DNA from: DSQQ01 sp964443075
Lineage (GTDB): Bacteria; Chloroflexota; Anaerolineae; 4572-78; J111
Assembly (NCBI GenBank): GCA_964443075.1
Contig: CAYUCB010000003.1
Location: 1-64,000 of the forward strand
Length of the DNA stretch: 64,000 bases
Reading direction: 5' to 3'
Below, piece by piece: positions 34,713-43,049 of the stretch (position 1 is its first letter; every line of letters starts with the position of its first letter). A model generated the notes under the pieces. That model did no database searches, was not told where the DNA came from, and was given only the letters and a program-made list of their open reading frames with translations. The translations under genes and the position numbers were made by a program.

Positions 34713-35183
34713 ATGACACCCATTATCGCTTCCCTCGGCAACCTGGAATTACTAACCCTCCCCAAAACCGCTTTTCTGTGCAGCCGGCAGGTTCCGGCCG
34801 GGGTGGTGCTCAAATGCTATGATTGGGCCATCGCCCAACGGGAGGCGGGCCACTGCGTTATCAGCGGCTTTCACAGCACCCTGGAAAAAGATGTGTTCCA
34901 TTACTTACTCAAAGGCAGCCAGCCCATCATTATTGCCCTGGCTCGCGGCTTGAAGAAAAAAGTAGAGCCCGAACTGCAACTCCCCCTGGCGCAGGGGCGG
35001 CTGCTCATCGTTACCCCGTTTAACCAGGAAATCAAACGAGTGACCCGCCAAACCGCCCACCACCGCAACCAATTGATGCTAGACCTGGCCGATCAAATTG
35101 TTGTTGGTTATGCTCGTAAAGGGGGCATGTTAGAACGCCACCTCAATGAAAATATAGAGAAACTCACCCTTAATTTAGGGTAG
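34713..35183 (+). CDS. Stand-alone DprA/SLOG-like Rossmann protein
   Basis: A 156-residue protein resembling only the Rossmann-like core of DprA (SLOG superfamily). FLCSRQVPAGVVLKCYDWA replaces the usual GSR start, AGHCVISGFHSTLEKDVFHYLL corresponds to the G-x-G-hD nucleotide/DNA-binding loop, and HHRNQLMLDLADQIVVGYAR matches the R-N-x-hI-h-x-hSD strand. It is far shorter than housekeeping DprA (about 300-380) and lacks the winged-helix domain. Free-standing SLOG proteins are known around defence genes, where some bind or make nucleotide signals. Context with the PLD-helicase and methylase suggests a sensor or accessory role. Function is inferred. Confidence 0.65.
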   Translation: MTPIIASLGNLELLTLPKTAFLCSRQVPAGVVLKCYDWAIAQREAGHCVISGFHSTLEKDVFHYLLKGSQPIIIALARGLKKKVEPELQLPLAQGRLLIVTPFNQEIKRVTRQTAHHRNQLMLDLADQIVVGYARKGGMLERHLNENIEKLTLNLG

Positions 35184-35184
35184 G

Positions 35185-36588
35185 TTACCTCACCAAAATC
35201 GGCTCATCGGCGGGCACAGCCACCAGATCGTACTCCATCGCCCCCGTGACAAAGACCGGGAGCATCTGACCGGGGGGCAGTTCTTTTTCGACCACCACGT
35301 AGCCGTCAATTTCCGGGGCGTCGCGGTAGCTGCGGGTGATGCTGAGACCCTGGTCGGCCCCTTCCACCAGCACTTCCAGCCGTTGGCCCACCATTTGACG
35401 GTTGTGTTCTAATGAAATAGGCTGTTGAAAGGCCATCAACCGCTCCCAGCGCTCTTGCTGGGTGGCGGGGTCAATTTGCTTGGGCAGGTCAAAGGCGGGC
35501 GTGCCCGGCTCCGGTGAAAAGGTGAAAGCGCCCACCCGGTCAAACTGCACCTCGGCCATAAAATCCAGCAAGCCCTGGAATTCGGCTTCGGTTTCGCCGG
35601 GGTAGCCGACGATAAAGGTGGTGCGTAAAACCGCGCCCGGCAGGGTTTGGCGGTAAAGTTTAAGCCAGTCGAGCAGTTTGTCCACATTGTGGGGCCGGCG
35701 CATCCGTTTGAGCGTGTCCGGGTGGCCGTGCTGGAGGGGCATGTCGAGATAGGGCAGAATTTGGGGATGGGCGGCCATCACCTCGATGAGGCGCTCGCTG
35801 GCGTGGCCGGGGTAGGCGTACATCAGCCGCCACCAGTTGATGGCCGGCGCGGCGCTGACCAGTTCCGCCAGCAGGCCGGGCAGGCCGTCCAACTCGCCCC
35901 AATCGCGGCCATAGGCGGTGGTATCCTGGGCAATGAGGATGATTTCTTTAACGCCGGCGGCGGCCAGGTGTCGGGCTTCGGCGATGAGGTGCTCGCGGGG
36001 GCGGCTGCGATTCAGCCCTTTGAAGCTGGGGATGGTACAGAAGGCGCACGGCGCGGAGCAGCCATCGCTGATTTTGAGGTAGGCGCTGGCCCGGCCCACG
36101 TCCACCTGTTGGCGGTTCAGGGCGATGGTTTCCAGGGGGGTGTCGCCGGTTTCGGGCAGGTGGTAGAGCGGTTCGGGCCGTTTTTCGGCCCGCAGCTTTT
36201 GAATAAAGGGGACAATATCGGCCCAGGCCCGCGTGCCGATAAGTCCATCCAGCCCTTTAACCTGCTGGGTGACTTCGCGGCCAAAGCGTTGGGCCATACA
36301 CCCGGCGGCGATAAGCAGTTGGCCGTTTTTTTTACCGGCGGCCAGTTCTTGCAGCGCGCCGATGGATTCATCTTTGGCGACCTGCAAAAAGCCGCAGGTG
36401 TTGACAATCAGTATATCGGCCCGGCGGGGGTCGTCGGTGCTGCGGTAGCTGGCCTGTACCAGCATCTCGCTGAGACCCTCGCTGTCGTAGACATTTTTGG
36501 GACAGCCCAGGGTGAGCAGATAAAAGGTGGGGGCTTGGGATGACGGCCGACCACTGACCGCCGACCGCCGGGTGTTTTTAGGTTTCAT
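35185..36588 (-). CDS. rimO: Ribosomal protein S12 methylthiotransferase RimO
   Basis: A 467-residue radical-SAM enzyme that adds a methylthio group to an Asp of ribosomal protein S12. LTLGCPKNVYDSE is the N-terminal UPF0004 domain with Cys ligands, NTCGFL and AAGCMAQR carry the other two Cys, CSAPCAFCTIP is the CxxxCxxC radical-SAM cluster, IAQDTTAYGRDWG is RimO-specific in style, and the last 65 residues are a TRAM domain. The first 20 residues (RRSAVSGRPSSQ) are not conserved and are encoded by a GGCGGTCGGCGGTC repeat; no nearer start codon exists, so the extension is real or the start is outside normal rules. Confidence 0.92.
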   Translation of the reverse strand: MKPKNTRRSAVSGRPSSQAPTFYLLTLGCPKNVYDSEGLSEMLVQASYRSTDDPRRADILIVNTCGFLQVAKDESIGALQELAAGKKNGQLLIAAGCMAQRFGREVTQQVKGLDGLIGTRAWADIVPFIQKLRAEKRPEPLYHLPETGDTPLETIALNRQQVDVGRASAYLKISDGCSAPCAFCTIPSFKGLNRSRPREHLIAEARHLAAAGVKEIILIAQDTTAYGRDWGELDGLPGLLAELVSAAPAINWWRLMYAYPGHASERLIEVMAAHPQILPYLDMPLQHGHPDTLKRMRRPHNVDKLLDWLKLYRQTLPGAVLRTTFIVGYPGETEAEFQGLLDFMAEVQFDRVGAFTFSPEPGTPAFDLPKQIDPATQQERWERLMAFQQPISLEHNRQMVGQRLEVLVEGADQGLSITRSYRDAPEIDGYVVVEKELPPGQMLPVFVTGAMEYDLVAVPADEPILVR

Positions 36589-36612
36589 GGTGTTTTTACT
36601 CGCTTTGAATTA

Positions 36613-37047
36613 TTACAGTTCCCGGCCCACAAATTGGCCGATTTGGTATAGGTAGTTATCAAAATCATCCAGGTTTTCTCTGGCGTAACGTAAAACCCGC
36701 TCCGGCTCAATTTGCCAATAACGATGAACCAGAATGTTACGAAAACGGGCCATCTGGATGAGCCGGTCTTGGAGCGCTTCATCCAGAATATTGAGGTGAT
36801 GAAGGCCCTCAAAACATTCGGCGTAACTGGCCGGGGCTTCACGGGCGGTTTTAGCCAGCAGGTGGTTACAAATTGCGGCTACGGCCTCAATGCTAATGAG
36901 CAGTAGGTGCATGACGGTGTACAGGTTACGCTCATCGGCCAAAAAATCGGCGTCCGCTTGGGCCGTATAAGCCCGAATTTTGCCCAGGCTCTCGCGGATT
37001 TCGCGTGCCCGGTGACGCACCAGTTCGACATTGATAGTTTGGCTCAT
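36613..37047 (-). CDS. hepT: HepT-like toxin (DUF86)
   Basis: A 144-residue all-helical HEPN protein of the HepT family. RFRNILVHRYW near residues 102-112 is the R-x4-6-H-x-Y catalytic motif of this RNase toxin, and AVAAICNHLLAK and EALQDRLIQMARF are standard helices. In characterised pairs the partner MntA adds AMP to the HepT Tyr to silence it. The start overlaps the stop of the MntA-like gene by 4 bp. Symbol is assigned by family. Confidence 0.88.
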   Translation of the reverse strand: MSQTINVELVRHRAREIRESLGKIRAYTAQADADFLADERNLYTVMHLLLISIEAVAAICNHLLAKTAREAPASYAECFEGLHHLNILDEALQDRLIQMARFRNILVHRYWQIEPERVLRYARENLDDFDNYLYQIGQFVGREL

Positions 37048-37427
37048 GTGGTTACAGCCTCTAAGTAGTCCGGTAAAAAATGAACAAAAGCGGTGTACTC
37101 AGTGGCGACCCATTCGATGTAATCGGTCAGGGCTTCCTCGTTGCGGGCAAAGAGCAGTTCACCCTGCAAAACCTGGTGTTGAAAGGCCAACGGAGCCTGG
37201 TTAAGCAGGTGGACATCCACCGGGAGATGCAAAGCGCGGGTCAGGGCGATGCTGAGATTCATTTCGTAGTCAAACGGGTCGCCCGGCGACGGGGCCAGGT
37301 AAACGGCCACATCAATATCGTGAAAGGCCGGGCCATCAATGAACGAGCCATGCAGGTAGGCAAAGCTAATTTCCGCCCGTTCTTCCAACCGGCGGCGAAG
37401 GTCATGAATGATTTGGCCCTGACTCAT
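37044..37427 (-). CDS. mntA: MntA-like minimal nucleotidyltransferase antitoxin
   Basis: A 127-residue nucleotidyltransferase. LHGSFIDGPAFHDIDVAVYL is the GS-x10-DxD active site, and LPVDVHLLNQAPLAFQHQVL matches the family C-terminus. The ATG at 37427 is chosen because AGGAG lies 10 nt upstream. A further in-frame ATG at 37541 adds residues encoded by a dispersed repeat and matching nothing in the family. Together with HepT it forms a type VII-like toxin-antitoxin pair by AMPylation. Confidence 0.88.
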   Translation of the reverse strand: MSQGQIIHDLRRRLEERAEISFAYLHGSFIDGPAFHDIDVAVYLAPSPGDPFDYEMNLSIALTRALHLPVDVHLLNQAPLAFQHQVLQGELLFARNEEALTDYIEWVATEYTAFVHFLPDYLEAVTT

Positions 37428-37446
37428 GGCAATCTGACTCCTGTAT

Positions 37447-37575
37447 TGTTCTCTGGAAAAGTTTTCACCCACGGCAAAGTAGCAAAGTAGCATGTAACAG
37501 GCCGCCCTTCGGCGCACTCGAAGGGGTGTGCTATCTGCCATTTTGCTACCTGATTTCAGGGAAAATTTTCTGGAC
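37447..37575. repeat. Inverted-repeat element with GTAGCA units
   Basis: The gap between mntA and the ABC genes holds this element. The left end TTCTCTGGAAAAGTTTTC and the right end GAAAATTTTCTGGA are imperfect inverses, and each is followed inward by GTAGCAAAGTAGCA- and GGTAGCAAAATGGCA-like stretches. The same end sequence recurs at 62414-62450. No coding sequence. The rest of the gap to 37869 holds only the promoter listed next. Confidence 0.5.
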
Positions 37576-37855
37576 AGCTATAACAGCCTGTTTTTAGGCT
37601 TTAAGCAGGCCATAACCATTGTAGCAGGTTCTAATAGAGAAGGAAAAAGCGACCGGTCAAACCACCCATCCCAATTGAGTAGATACGAAAATGGCTATAT
37701 TAATGAGGAGAGCCGTCACGAGCCTGCGGCACACCACCCATGATGGAGATTGGAGATTATGTCAATTATTTTGCCAATAATTAGTCGTTTTGCTGTAAAC
37801 CTATTTTAGGATTTGACAGCCCAAATTTGCGCTGGCTTAGTAGACACTTATAGGG

Positions 37856-37861
37856 TATAAT
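37856..37861 (+). promoter_or_regulatory. Perfect -10 box (TATAAT) of a probably leaderless promoter
   Basis: TATAAT ends 8 nt before the ATG of the ABC exporter gene, so transcription should start at or within a base or two of the ATG. No Shine-Dalgarno sequence precedes the start. A TTGACA at 37813 is too far upstream to be its -35 element. Confidence 0.5.
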
Positions 37862-37869
37862 TTGCGTTT

Positions 37870-39627
37870 ATGTCTAAACGCGAATTTACCATCGCCGACG
37901 AATACCCCTATAATCGCGCCGCGTCCCGGCCCTGGCTGATTTCTCACTTGCGGCGCTACCCGCTTTTACCCCTGATTATCCTGTTGGTGGCCTTATTTAA
38001 TAACATCTTTTACAGCTACATTCAGGTTTTGGTGGGCCGCGCCTTTGATTTGATTACTACCCCCGGTTGGGAAACTTCGGCCCTGGTGGGGCTGGCCCTG
38101 GGCGTGGTCGGCTGCGCGATTTTGCAGGGCTTAACCGGCCTGGCCCGCAACTACAGCGGCGAATTTATGGCCCAACGCCTGGAACGGGACGTTCGGGCCG
38201 AGTTGTACCTCAACCTGCTGGGCAAAAGCCAAACCTTCCACGGGCGGCAGCGCGTGGGCGATATGATGGCCCGCGCTACCAATGATGTTCGCACCCTGAA
38301 TATGATGATTAGCCCCGGCATCACCCTGATTATTGACTCGGCCATGGGGGCGCTGGCTCCGTTCATCCTGATCGCCTTCCTGCGCGTGGAACTCTTGCTC
38401 GCCCCCATCTTGTTCCTGATTCTGTTTACGATTACTATCATTGATTACAGCCGCCAGCTTAAACCGGTCAGTCTGGCCCTGCGCGAGCAGTTTGGACAGA
38501 CCAACGCCGGGCTGGCCGAAGCCATCAGCGGCATCGAGACGGTTAAGGCCAATGTGCGTGAACGGTACGAGTGGGAGAAATTTACCCAAAACGCCCGCTT
38601 TTACCGCAACCATTATGTGCGCCAGGGCGAAATTCAGGCCCGTTACCTGCCCAACCTGGTCTTCAGCCTGGCCTGGGCGGTGGGCTTTTTGCAAGCCTTA
38701 CTGCTGTGGCAGGCCGGCAGCCTGAGCCTGGGCCAAGTCGTCACCTTTATGGGGTTGATGGGCATTTTTCGCTTTGTCACCTTCATCTCCCTCTTCTCCT
38801 TCAACCTGGTGCAGTTGGGCCTGGCCAGCGCCGAGCGCGTCCTGACCATCCTCAACACCGAAACCGAACTGGACCAGAACGAAGCCGGAGTCAGCCGGGC
38901 TATTGAGGGCGAAGTAGTTTTTGAGCAGATTAGCTTTAGTTACGAGGGCGCGCCGGTGCTGAAAAACATCAGCTTTACCGCCCAGGCCGGCCAAACGGTG
39001 GCCATTGTCGGGCAAACCGGCAGCGGCAAAACCACCTTGACCCGCCTCATCAACCGCATTTTTGAGGCCGACAGCGGTCAGGTGCGGGTGGATGGGGTGG
39101 ACGTGCGCGATTGGAGCATGGAATCGCTGCGCTCGCAGATTTCCACCATCGAGCAGGATGTCTTTCTCTTCTCCCGCTCCATTGCCGATAACATCGCCTT
39201 TGGTTACGCCGGAGCCACCCCCGCAGCCATCGAGCAGGCGGCCCGCCAGGCCCAGGCCCACGATTTTATTACCGGCTTCAGTCAGGGCTACCAGACCGTT
39301 ATCGGCGAGCGCGGGGTGACGTTATCGGGCGGGCAGCGTCAACGCCTGGCCATTGCCCGCGCTTTTCTCACCAACCCGCGCATCCTCATTCTGGATGACA
39401 GCACCAGCGCCGTAGACAGCGCCACCGAAGACCAGATTCAACGGGCCATGCGCCTCATCAGCCGCGAGCGCACCACTTTTCTCATCACCCACCGCCTCAG
39501 CCAGATTCGCTGGGCCGACCACATTCTGGTGCTGCGTCGGGGCGAATTAGTGGACCAGGGCACGCACAATGAGTTAATGGCCCGCAGCCCGGATTATCGC
39601 AAAATTTTTGCCAGGTACGAAACATGA
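37870..39627 (+). CDS. ABC exporter half-transporter, degenerate ATP site
   Basis: A 585-residue ABCB-type exporter with six membrane segments (about 35-310) followed by an ATPase. VGQTGSGKTTL near 380 is Walker A, LSGGQRQRLAIARA is a canonical signature, and ILILDDSTSAVD near 504 is Walker B with Asp in place of the catalytic Glu. This is what is seen in one half of heterodimeric exporters such as TM287/288 and BmrCD. The second half follows after 201 bp. Substrate could be a lipid, drug or peptide; it is unknown. Confidence 0.92.
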   Translation: MSKREFTIADEYPYNRAASRPWLISHLRRYPLLPLIILLVALFNNIFYSYIQVLVGRAFDLITTPGWETSALVGLALGVVGCAILQGLTGLARNYSGEFMAQRLERDVRAELYLNLLGKSQTFHGRQRVGDMMARATNDVRTLNMMISPGITLIIDSAMGALAPFILIAFLRVELLLAPILFLILFTITIIDYSRQLKPVSLALREQFGQTNAGLAEAISGIETVKANVRERYEWEKFTQNARFYRNHYVRQGEIQARYLPNLVFSLAWAVGFLQALLLWQAGSLSLGQVVTFMGLMGIFRFVTFISLFSFNLVQLGLASAERVLTILNTETELDQNEAGVSRAIEGEVVFEQISFSYEGAPVLKNISFTAQAGQTVAIVGQTGSGKTTLTRLINRIFEADSGQVRVDGVDVRDWSMESLRSQISTIEQDVFLFSRSIADNIAFGYAGATPAAIEQAARQAQAHDFITGFSQGYQTVIGERGVTLSGGQRQRLAIARAFLTNPRILILDDSTSAVDSATEDQIQRAMRLISRERTTFLITHRLSQIRWADHILVLRRGELVDQGTHNELMARSPDYRKIFARYET

Positions 39628-39652
39628 CCCTACTGAAAAATGATATAATTTC

Positions 39653-39788
39653 ACCGCAAAGACGCGGAGGGCGCAAAGTTTTAAAGGTTTTTGAGAAAAA
39701 TGTTAAAAATGGGATATAAAGTGCATAGCGGCCCAAAATTTTCAGCCCAAATCTTAATTTTCTCTGCGTTTTTTGCGTTCTCTGCGGT
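39653..39788. repeat. ACCGCA...TGCGGT inverted repeat between ABC genes
   Basis: The 201-bp gap holds ACCGCAAAGACGC (39653-39665) and GCGTTCTCTGCGGT (39775-39788), imperfect inverses, with GCGCAAAG and TCTCTGCG units inside. It resembles the dispersed ACCGCAGAGAACGC-type repeats seen in many environmental genomes. AGGAG follows, 15 nt before the next ATG. Confidence 0.5.
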
Positions 39789-39828
39789 TTGATTTTTTCG
39801 CCTTCTTTCAGGAGAGTCAATATAACTT

Positions 39829-41670
39829 ATGGGTTTTATCTTAAACGGCCTTGAATCAGAAACGTATGACCGCACCTACAGCGATGGCGACCTGCTGCGC
39901 CGGATTATCAGTTATTTTCGCCCGCACACCCGCCAGATGGTGGTGATCGCTGCGGCTATTAGCCTTAACGCCATCGCCGGGATGGGCGGGCCAATTTTGA
40001 TTTCCCGCTCGCTGGATGTGGTGCAGGTCTATTCTACCCTGCCGGTGATAGCCATGTTGAGTTTAGGTGTTTTTTTGCTGGGGGCCACCGCCTGGGTCTT
40101 TAACTTCATTCAGCAGCGCCTCATGGCTCGTGTGGTCGGCGATGTGGTGCTCAAACTGCGCAGTGATGTCTTTGAGGCCACCATCGGCCACGGTCTCTCC
40201 TTTTTTGATGAGCATCCCTCCGGCAAAATTGTCAGCCGGATTACCTCCGACACTCAGGATTTTGCCGAGGTGGTGACGCTTTCGACCAACCTGATCAGTC
40301 AGATATTGCTGGTGCTGCTGCTGACCCTGGTGTTGATTAATATCAACCTCTGGCTGACCCTGCTGCTGCTGGCCTTTGCTCCCGTGGCGGTAGCCCTGGC
40401 CCTCAGCTTCCGGCGCATTGCCCGGCGCGTCACCCTGGATGCCCGGCGTATCACCGCCACCATCAATGCCCAGATTCAAGAATCCATCAGCGGTATTATG
40501 GTGGCTAAAAGTTTTCGGCAAGAGCAAGCCACGTTTGACACCTTTACCCGCAATAATGAGCAGAGCTATCGGGTGGGGCTGCGGCGCGGTTTAACCTTAA
40601 ACACCATCTTTCCGGTGGTCGGCGCATCGGCGGGGTTAGGCATTGCGCTGCTGATTGTCGCCGGGGGGTTGGCCAGCCGGGCCGGGCTGATTACGGCCGG
40701 TGAGTGGTATCTGTTTATGCAGGCGGTGGGCTTTTTCTGGTTTCCGTTGTTGGGGATTGCCTCTTTCTGGAGCCAGTTTCAGGATGGTCTGTCGGCCTCT
40801 GAACGGGTGTTTGCCCTGATTGACGCCGAGCCGAAGGTGCAGCAAATAGAGGCTGAAACCTCACCGGTTTCTAAAACCCTTGAGGTTTTGCAAGGCCACC
40901 TGGAATTTCGCCACGTGCGTTTTAGTTACAACGATAACGAAATCGTTTTGCCCGATTTCTCCCTCACCATCAACCCCGGCGAAACGGTGGCCCTGGTGGG
41001 TCATACCGGCGCGGGCAAAAGCAGCCTCATCAAACTGCTGACCCGTTTTTACGAATTTCAGGGCGGAGAAATTTTGGTTGATGGGCAGGATATTCGCGCC
41101 TTTGACCTGGGCGAGTACCGGCAGCACCTCGGCCTGGTTTCGCAAACGCCGTTTTTGTTTTCAACCACCGTGGCGGAGAATATTCGTTACAGCCGGCCCG
41201 AAGCCAGCGACGAAGCGGTGCGTCAGGCGGCGCTGGGCATCAGCGGGGGCGATTGGCTGGCCGACCTGCCCAACGGCCTGGAAACCGATGTAGGCGAGCG
41301 CGGGGCCAATTTATCGCTGGGGCAGCGGCAGTTGGTGGCCCTGGCCCGGGTGCTGCTTAAAAACCCCACCCTTTTTATTCTGGATGAGGCCACCGCCAGC
41401 ATTGACCCCTTTACCGAGGCCCAAATTCAAGAAGGGTTAGATGTGGTGATGAGTCACCGGACGACGATTGTCATCGCCCACCGGCTTTCTACGGTTAAAA
41501 ACGCCGACCGGATTATCGCCGTGGATCACGGCCAAATTGTTGAAGAGGGCCGTCACGCCGACCTGCTGGCCCAAGGTGGTTATTACGCTGAGTTGTACAA
41601 TACCTACTTCCGTCACCAATCGCCGTATGCCTATGATACGCTCCTGAAACTTGAAAATGGCCGATCTTAA
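39829..41670 (+). CDS. ABC exporter half-transporter, catalytic ATP site
   Basis: A 613-residue partner of the preceding exporter with six membrane segments and a C-terminal ATPase. VGHTGAGKSSL near 390 is Walker A, LSLGQRQLVALARV near 495 is a signature with Leu replacing the second-position Gly of LSGGQ, and LFILDEATASID near 513 is a normal Walker B with catalytic Glu. In the predicted dimer its altered signature faces the partner's Asp-type Walker B, so both defects fall in the same degenerate site and the other site is intact. Confidence 0.92.
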   Translation: MGFILNGLESETYDRTYSDGDLLRRIISYFRPHTRQMVVIAAAISLNAIAGMGGPILISRSLDVVQVYSTLPVIAMLSLGVFLLGATAWVFNFIQQRLMARVVGDVVLKLRSDVFEATIGHGLSFFDEHPSGKIVSRITSDTQDFAEVVTLSTNLISQILLVLLLTLVLININLWLTLLLLAFAPVAVALALSFRRIARRVTLDARRITATINAQIQESISGIMVAKSFRQEQATFDTFTRNNEQSYRVGLRRGLTLNTIFPVVGASAGLGIALLIVAGGLASRAGLITAGEWYLFMQAVGFFWFPLLGIASFWSQFQDGLSASERVFALIDAEPKVQQIEAETSPVSKTLEVLQGHLEFRHVRFSYNDNEIVLPDFSLTINPGETVALVGHTGAGKSSLIKLLTRFYEFQGGEILVDGQDIRAFDLGEYRQHLGLVSQTPFLFSTTVAENIRYSRPEASDEAVRQAALGISGGDWLADLPNGLETDVGERGANLSLGQRQLVALARVLLKNPTLFILDEATASIDPFTEAQIQEGLDVVMSHRTTIVIAHRLSTVKNADRIIAVDHGQIVEEGRHADLLAQGGYYAELYNTYFRHQSPYAYDTLLKLENGRS

Positions 41671-41734
41671 CCTGCGACTCGGCCTACCCGAATTTTTTAC
41701 CCAGGGGTGAGCTGAAAAATAAAAGGTTTCGTAG

Positions 41735-41763
41735 TATAATTTTCATAACGCGACAAGGAGGTG
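41735..41763 (+). promoter_or_regulatory. Promoter-like -10 and strong Shine-Dalgarno without a clear gene
   Basis: TATAAT (41735-41740) is followed by AAGGAGGTG (41755-41763), a near-perfect ribosome site. The next codons give only a 17-codon GTG frame that ends at 41814, or TTG TAA. The next real gene starts 200 bp later. Two further GGCGGTC units lie between (41893 onward). It may mark a very small gene or a gene remnant. Confidence 0.3.
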
Positions 41764-41965
41764 TTTGTAATATCGGGTAAGTTAAAAATAAAGAAAAACC
41801 TTATATTAAAATGATTCTACTGAACCAAACCCCCTTACCCTTATACCACAAGGGTATCCCTTTAGGATGGGCACATGTGATGAAAATATTTTAACGGCGG
41901 TCGGCGGTCTGCTGTCCCCCAGGGGGAGGCGAAGCGCGCTCGGCGGTCTATTTACAAAGGAGACG

Positions 41966-43018
41966 ATGATGTCTGAAAAACATAGTTTTGTGGTCGTAAG
42001 GTATCCAGGTCGGGACATCGCGGCTAAGGCCCTGGCGGTGATTGACCAACTTAGCAAAGAAAAAGCGATTTCATTTGAGGATGCCATAGCCGTTTACAAA
42101 AATGAAAAAGGCAAGCTCAAGATTCATAAAGGTTCGACAGTTATTACCGCCAGAAAGGGAGGGGCTGCCGGTGGGGTAACGGGCTTGATTGTCGGTACCT
42201 TGCTGGGCGGGCCTGTTTTGGGCGCGCTGGTCGGGGCGGCTACAGGGGCGGCTGCCGGCAAAATGACCGGCCTGGGGGACGATGTAAAGAAACAGCTAAA
42301 TGAAGAACTCGGCCCGAACGACTCAGCCCTCTGTGTGGTCATCAAAAAGATCAACTGGGCCAAGGTAATGGATGAGATGAAGACTCATAATTTTGGCGGC
42401 AAAGTGTTGGTGGCAGATTTGGCCGAAGGCGCCGTTCAAAAGATTGGGGCGCTGGCCGAGGATCCGGAGGTGGTGGAGGCCGCCGCCCAAACAATCGAAG
42501 AGGAACCGGCCGAGATTCCCGAAGAGGCGGAGGCCGCCCCCATCGTTGAGGAAGTGACTGAGAATCCGGAGGAGGCGGAGGCTGTGACTGAAGAAGTAAG
42601 CGTCTCTACTGCCACCACCCCGCTGACGACAATTAAAGGGATAGGGAAAGTTTACTCTCAATCCCTTAAAGAGGCGGGTGTTTTAACTACAGAGGATTTG
42701 CTGGAAAAAGGAGCTGCTCGATCAGGGCGCGACAAACTGACTGAAGTAACCGGAATCAGTGAAAAATTAATTTTGCGCTGGATTAATATGGCCGACCTGT
42801 TCCGCATCAAGGGCATTGGTGAAGATTACGCTAATTTGTTGGAAGCTGCCGGGGTAGATACCGTGCCCGAGCTGGCCCGACGAAATCCTCAAAACCTCCA
42901 CCAAAAAATGGTTGAGCATAATGCAGAGAAGAAACTGGTTAATCGTGTCCCAGGTCAAACCCAAGTGGAATCTTGGGTGGCCCAAGCTAAGGCGTTGCCG
43001 CGCAAAATCGCCTACTAA
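41966..43018 (+). CDS. DUF1269 membrane-type domain fused to DUF4332
   Basis: About 350 residues. HSFVVVRYPGRDIAAKALAV starts a DUF1269 domain whose glycine zipper (GGVTGLIVGTLLGG and VGAATGAAAGKMTG) suggests membrane or oligomer contact. An acidic linker rich in Glu, Ala and Pro follows (about 180-240). The C-terminal 120 residues form a DUF4332 helix-hairpin-helix module (IKGIGKVYSQSLKEAGV, then IKGIGEDYANLLEAAGVDTV), which in other proteins binds DNA. The ATG at 41966 has AAGGAG just upstream and is followed by a second ATG. Function unknown; it could link membrane and nucleic acid. Confidence 0.75.
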   Translation: MMSEKHSFVVVRYPGRDIAAKALAVIDQLSKEKAISFEDAIAVYKNEKGKLKIHKGSTVITARKGGAAGGVTGLIVGTLLGGPVLGALVGAATGAAAGKMTGLGDDVKKQLNEELGPNDSALCVVIKKINWAKVMDEMKTHNFGGKVLVADLAEGAVQKIGALAEDPEVVEAAAQTIEEEPAEIPEEAEAAPIVEEVTENPEEAEAVTEEVSVSTATTPLTTIKGIGKVYSQSLKEAGVLTTEDLLEKGAARSGRDKLTEVTGISEKLILRWINMADLFRIKGIGEDYANLLEAAGVDTVPELARRNPQNLHQKMVEHNAEKKLVNRVPGQTQVESWVAQAKALPRKIAY

Positions 43019-43049
43019 GCTGACCGGGCAGTAGTTTTAACCGATATAA

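Noticed and set aside
36585..36842. A second small open frame overlapping the HepT-like gene
   Set aside because: It lies in another frame over a gene with a clear catalytic motif and has no ribosome site or domain.
37428..37541. Longer start of the MntA-like gene at 37541
   Set aside because: The added residues are encoded by a dispersed repeat and the ATG at 37427 has a good ribosome site.
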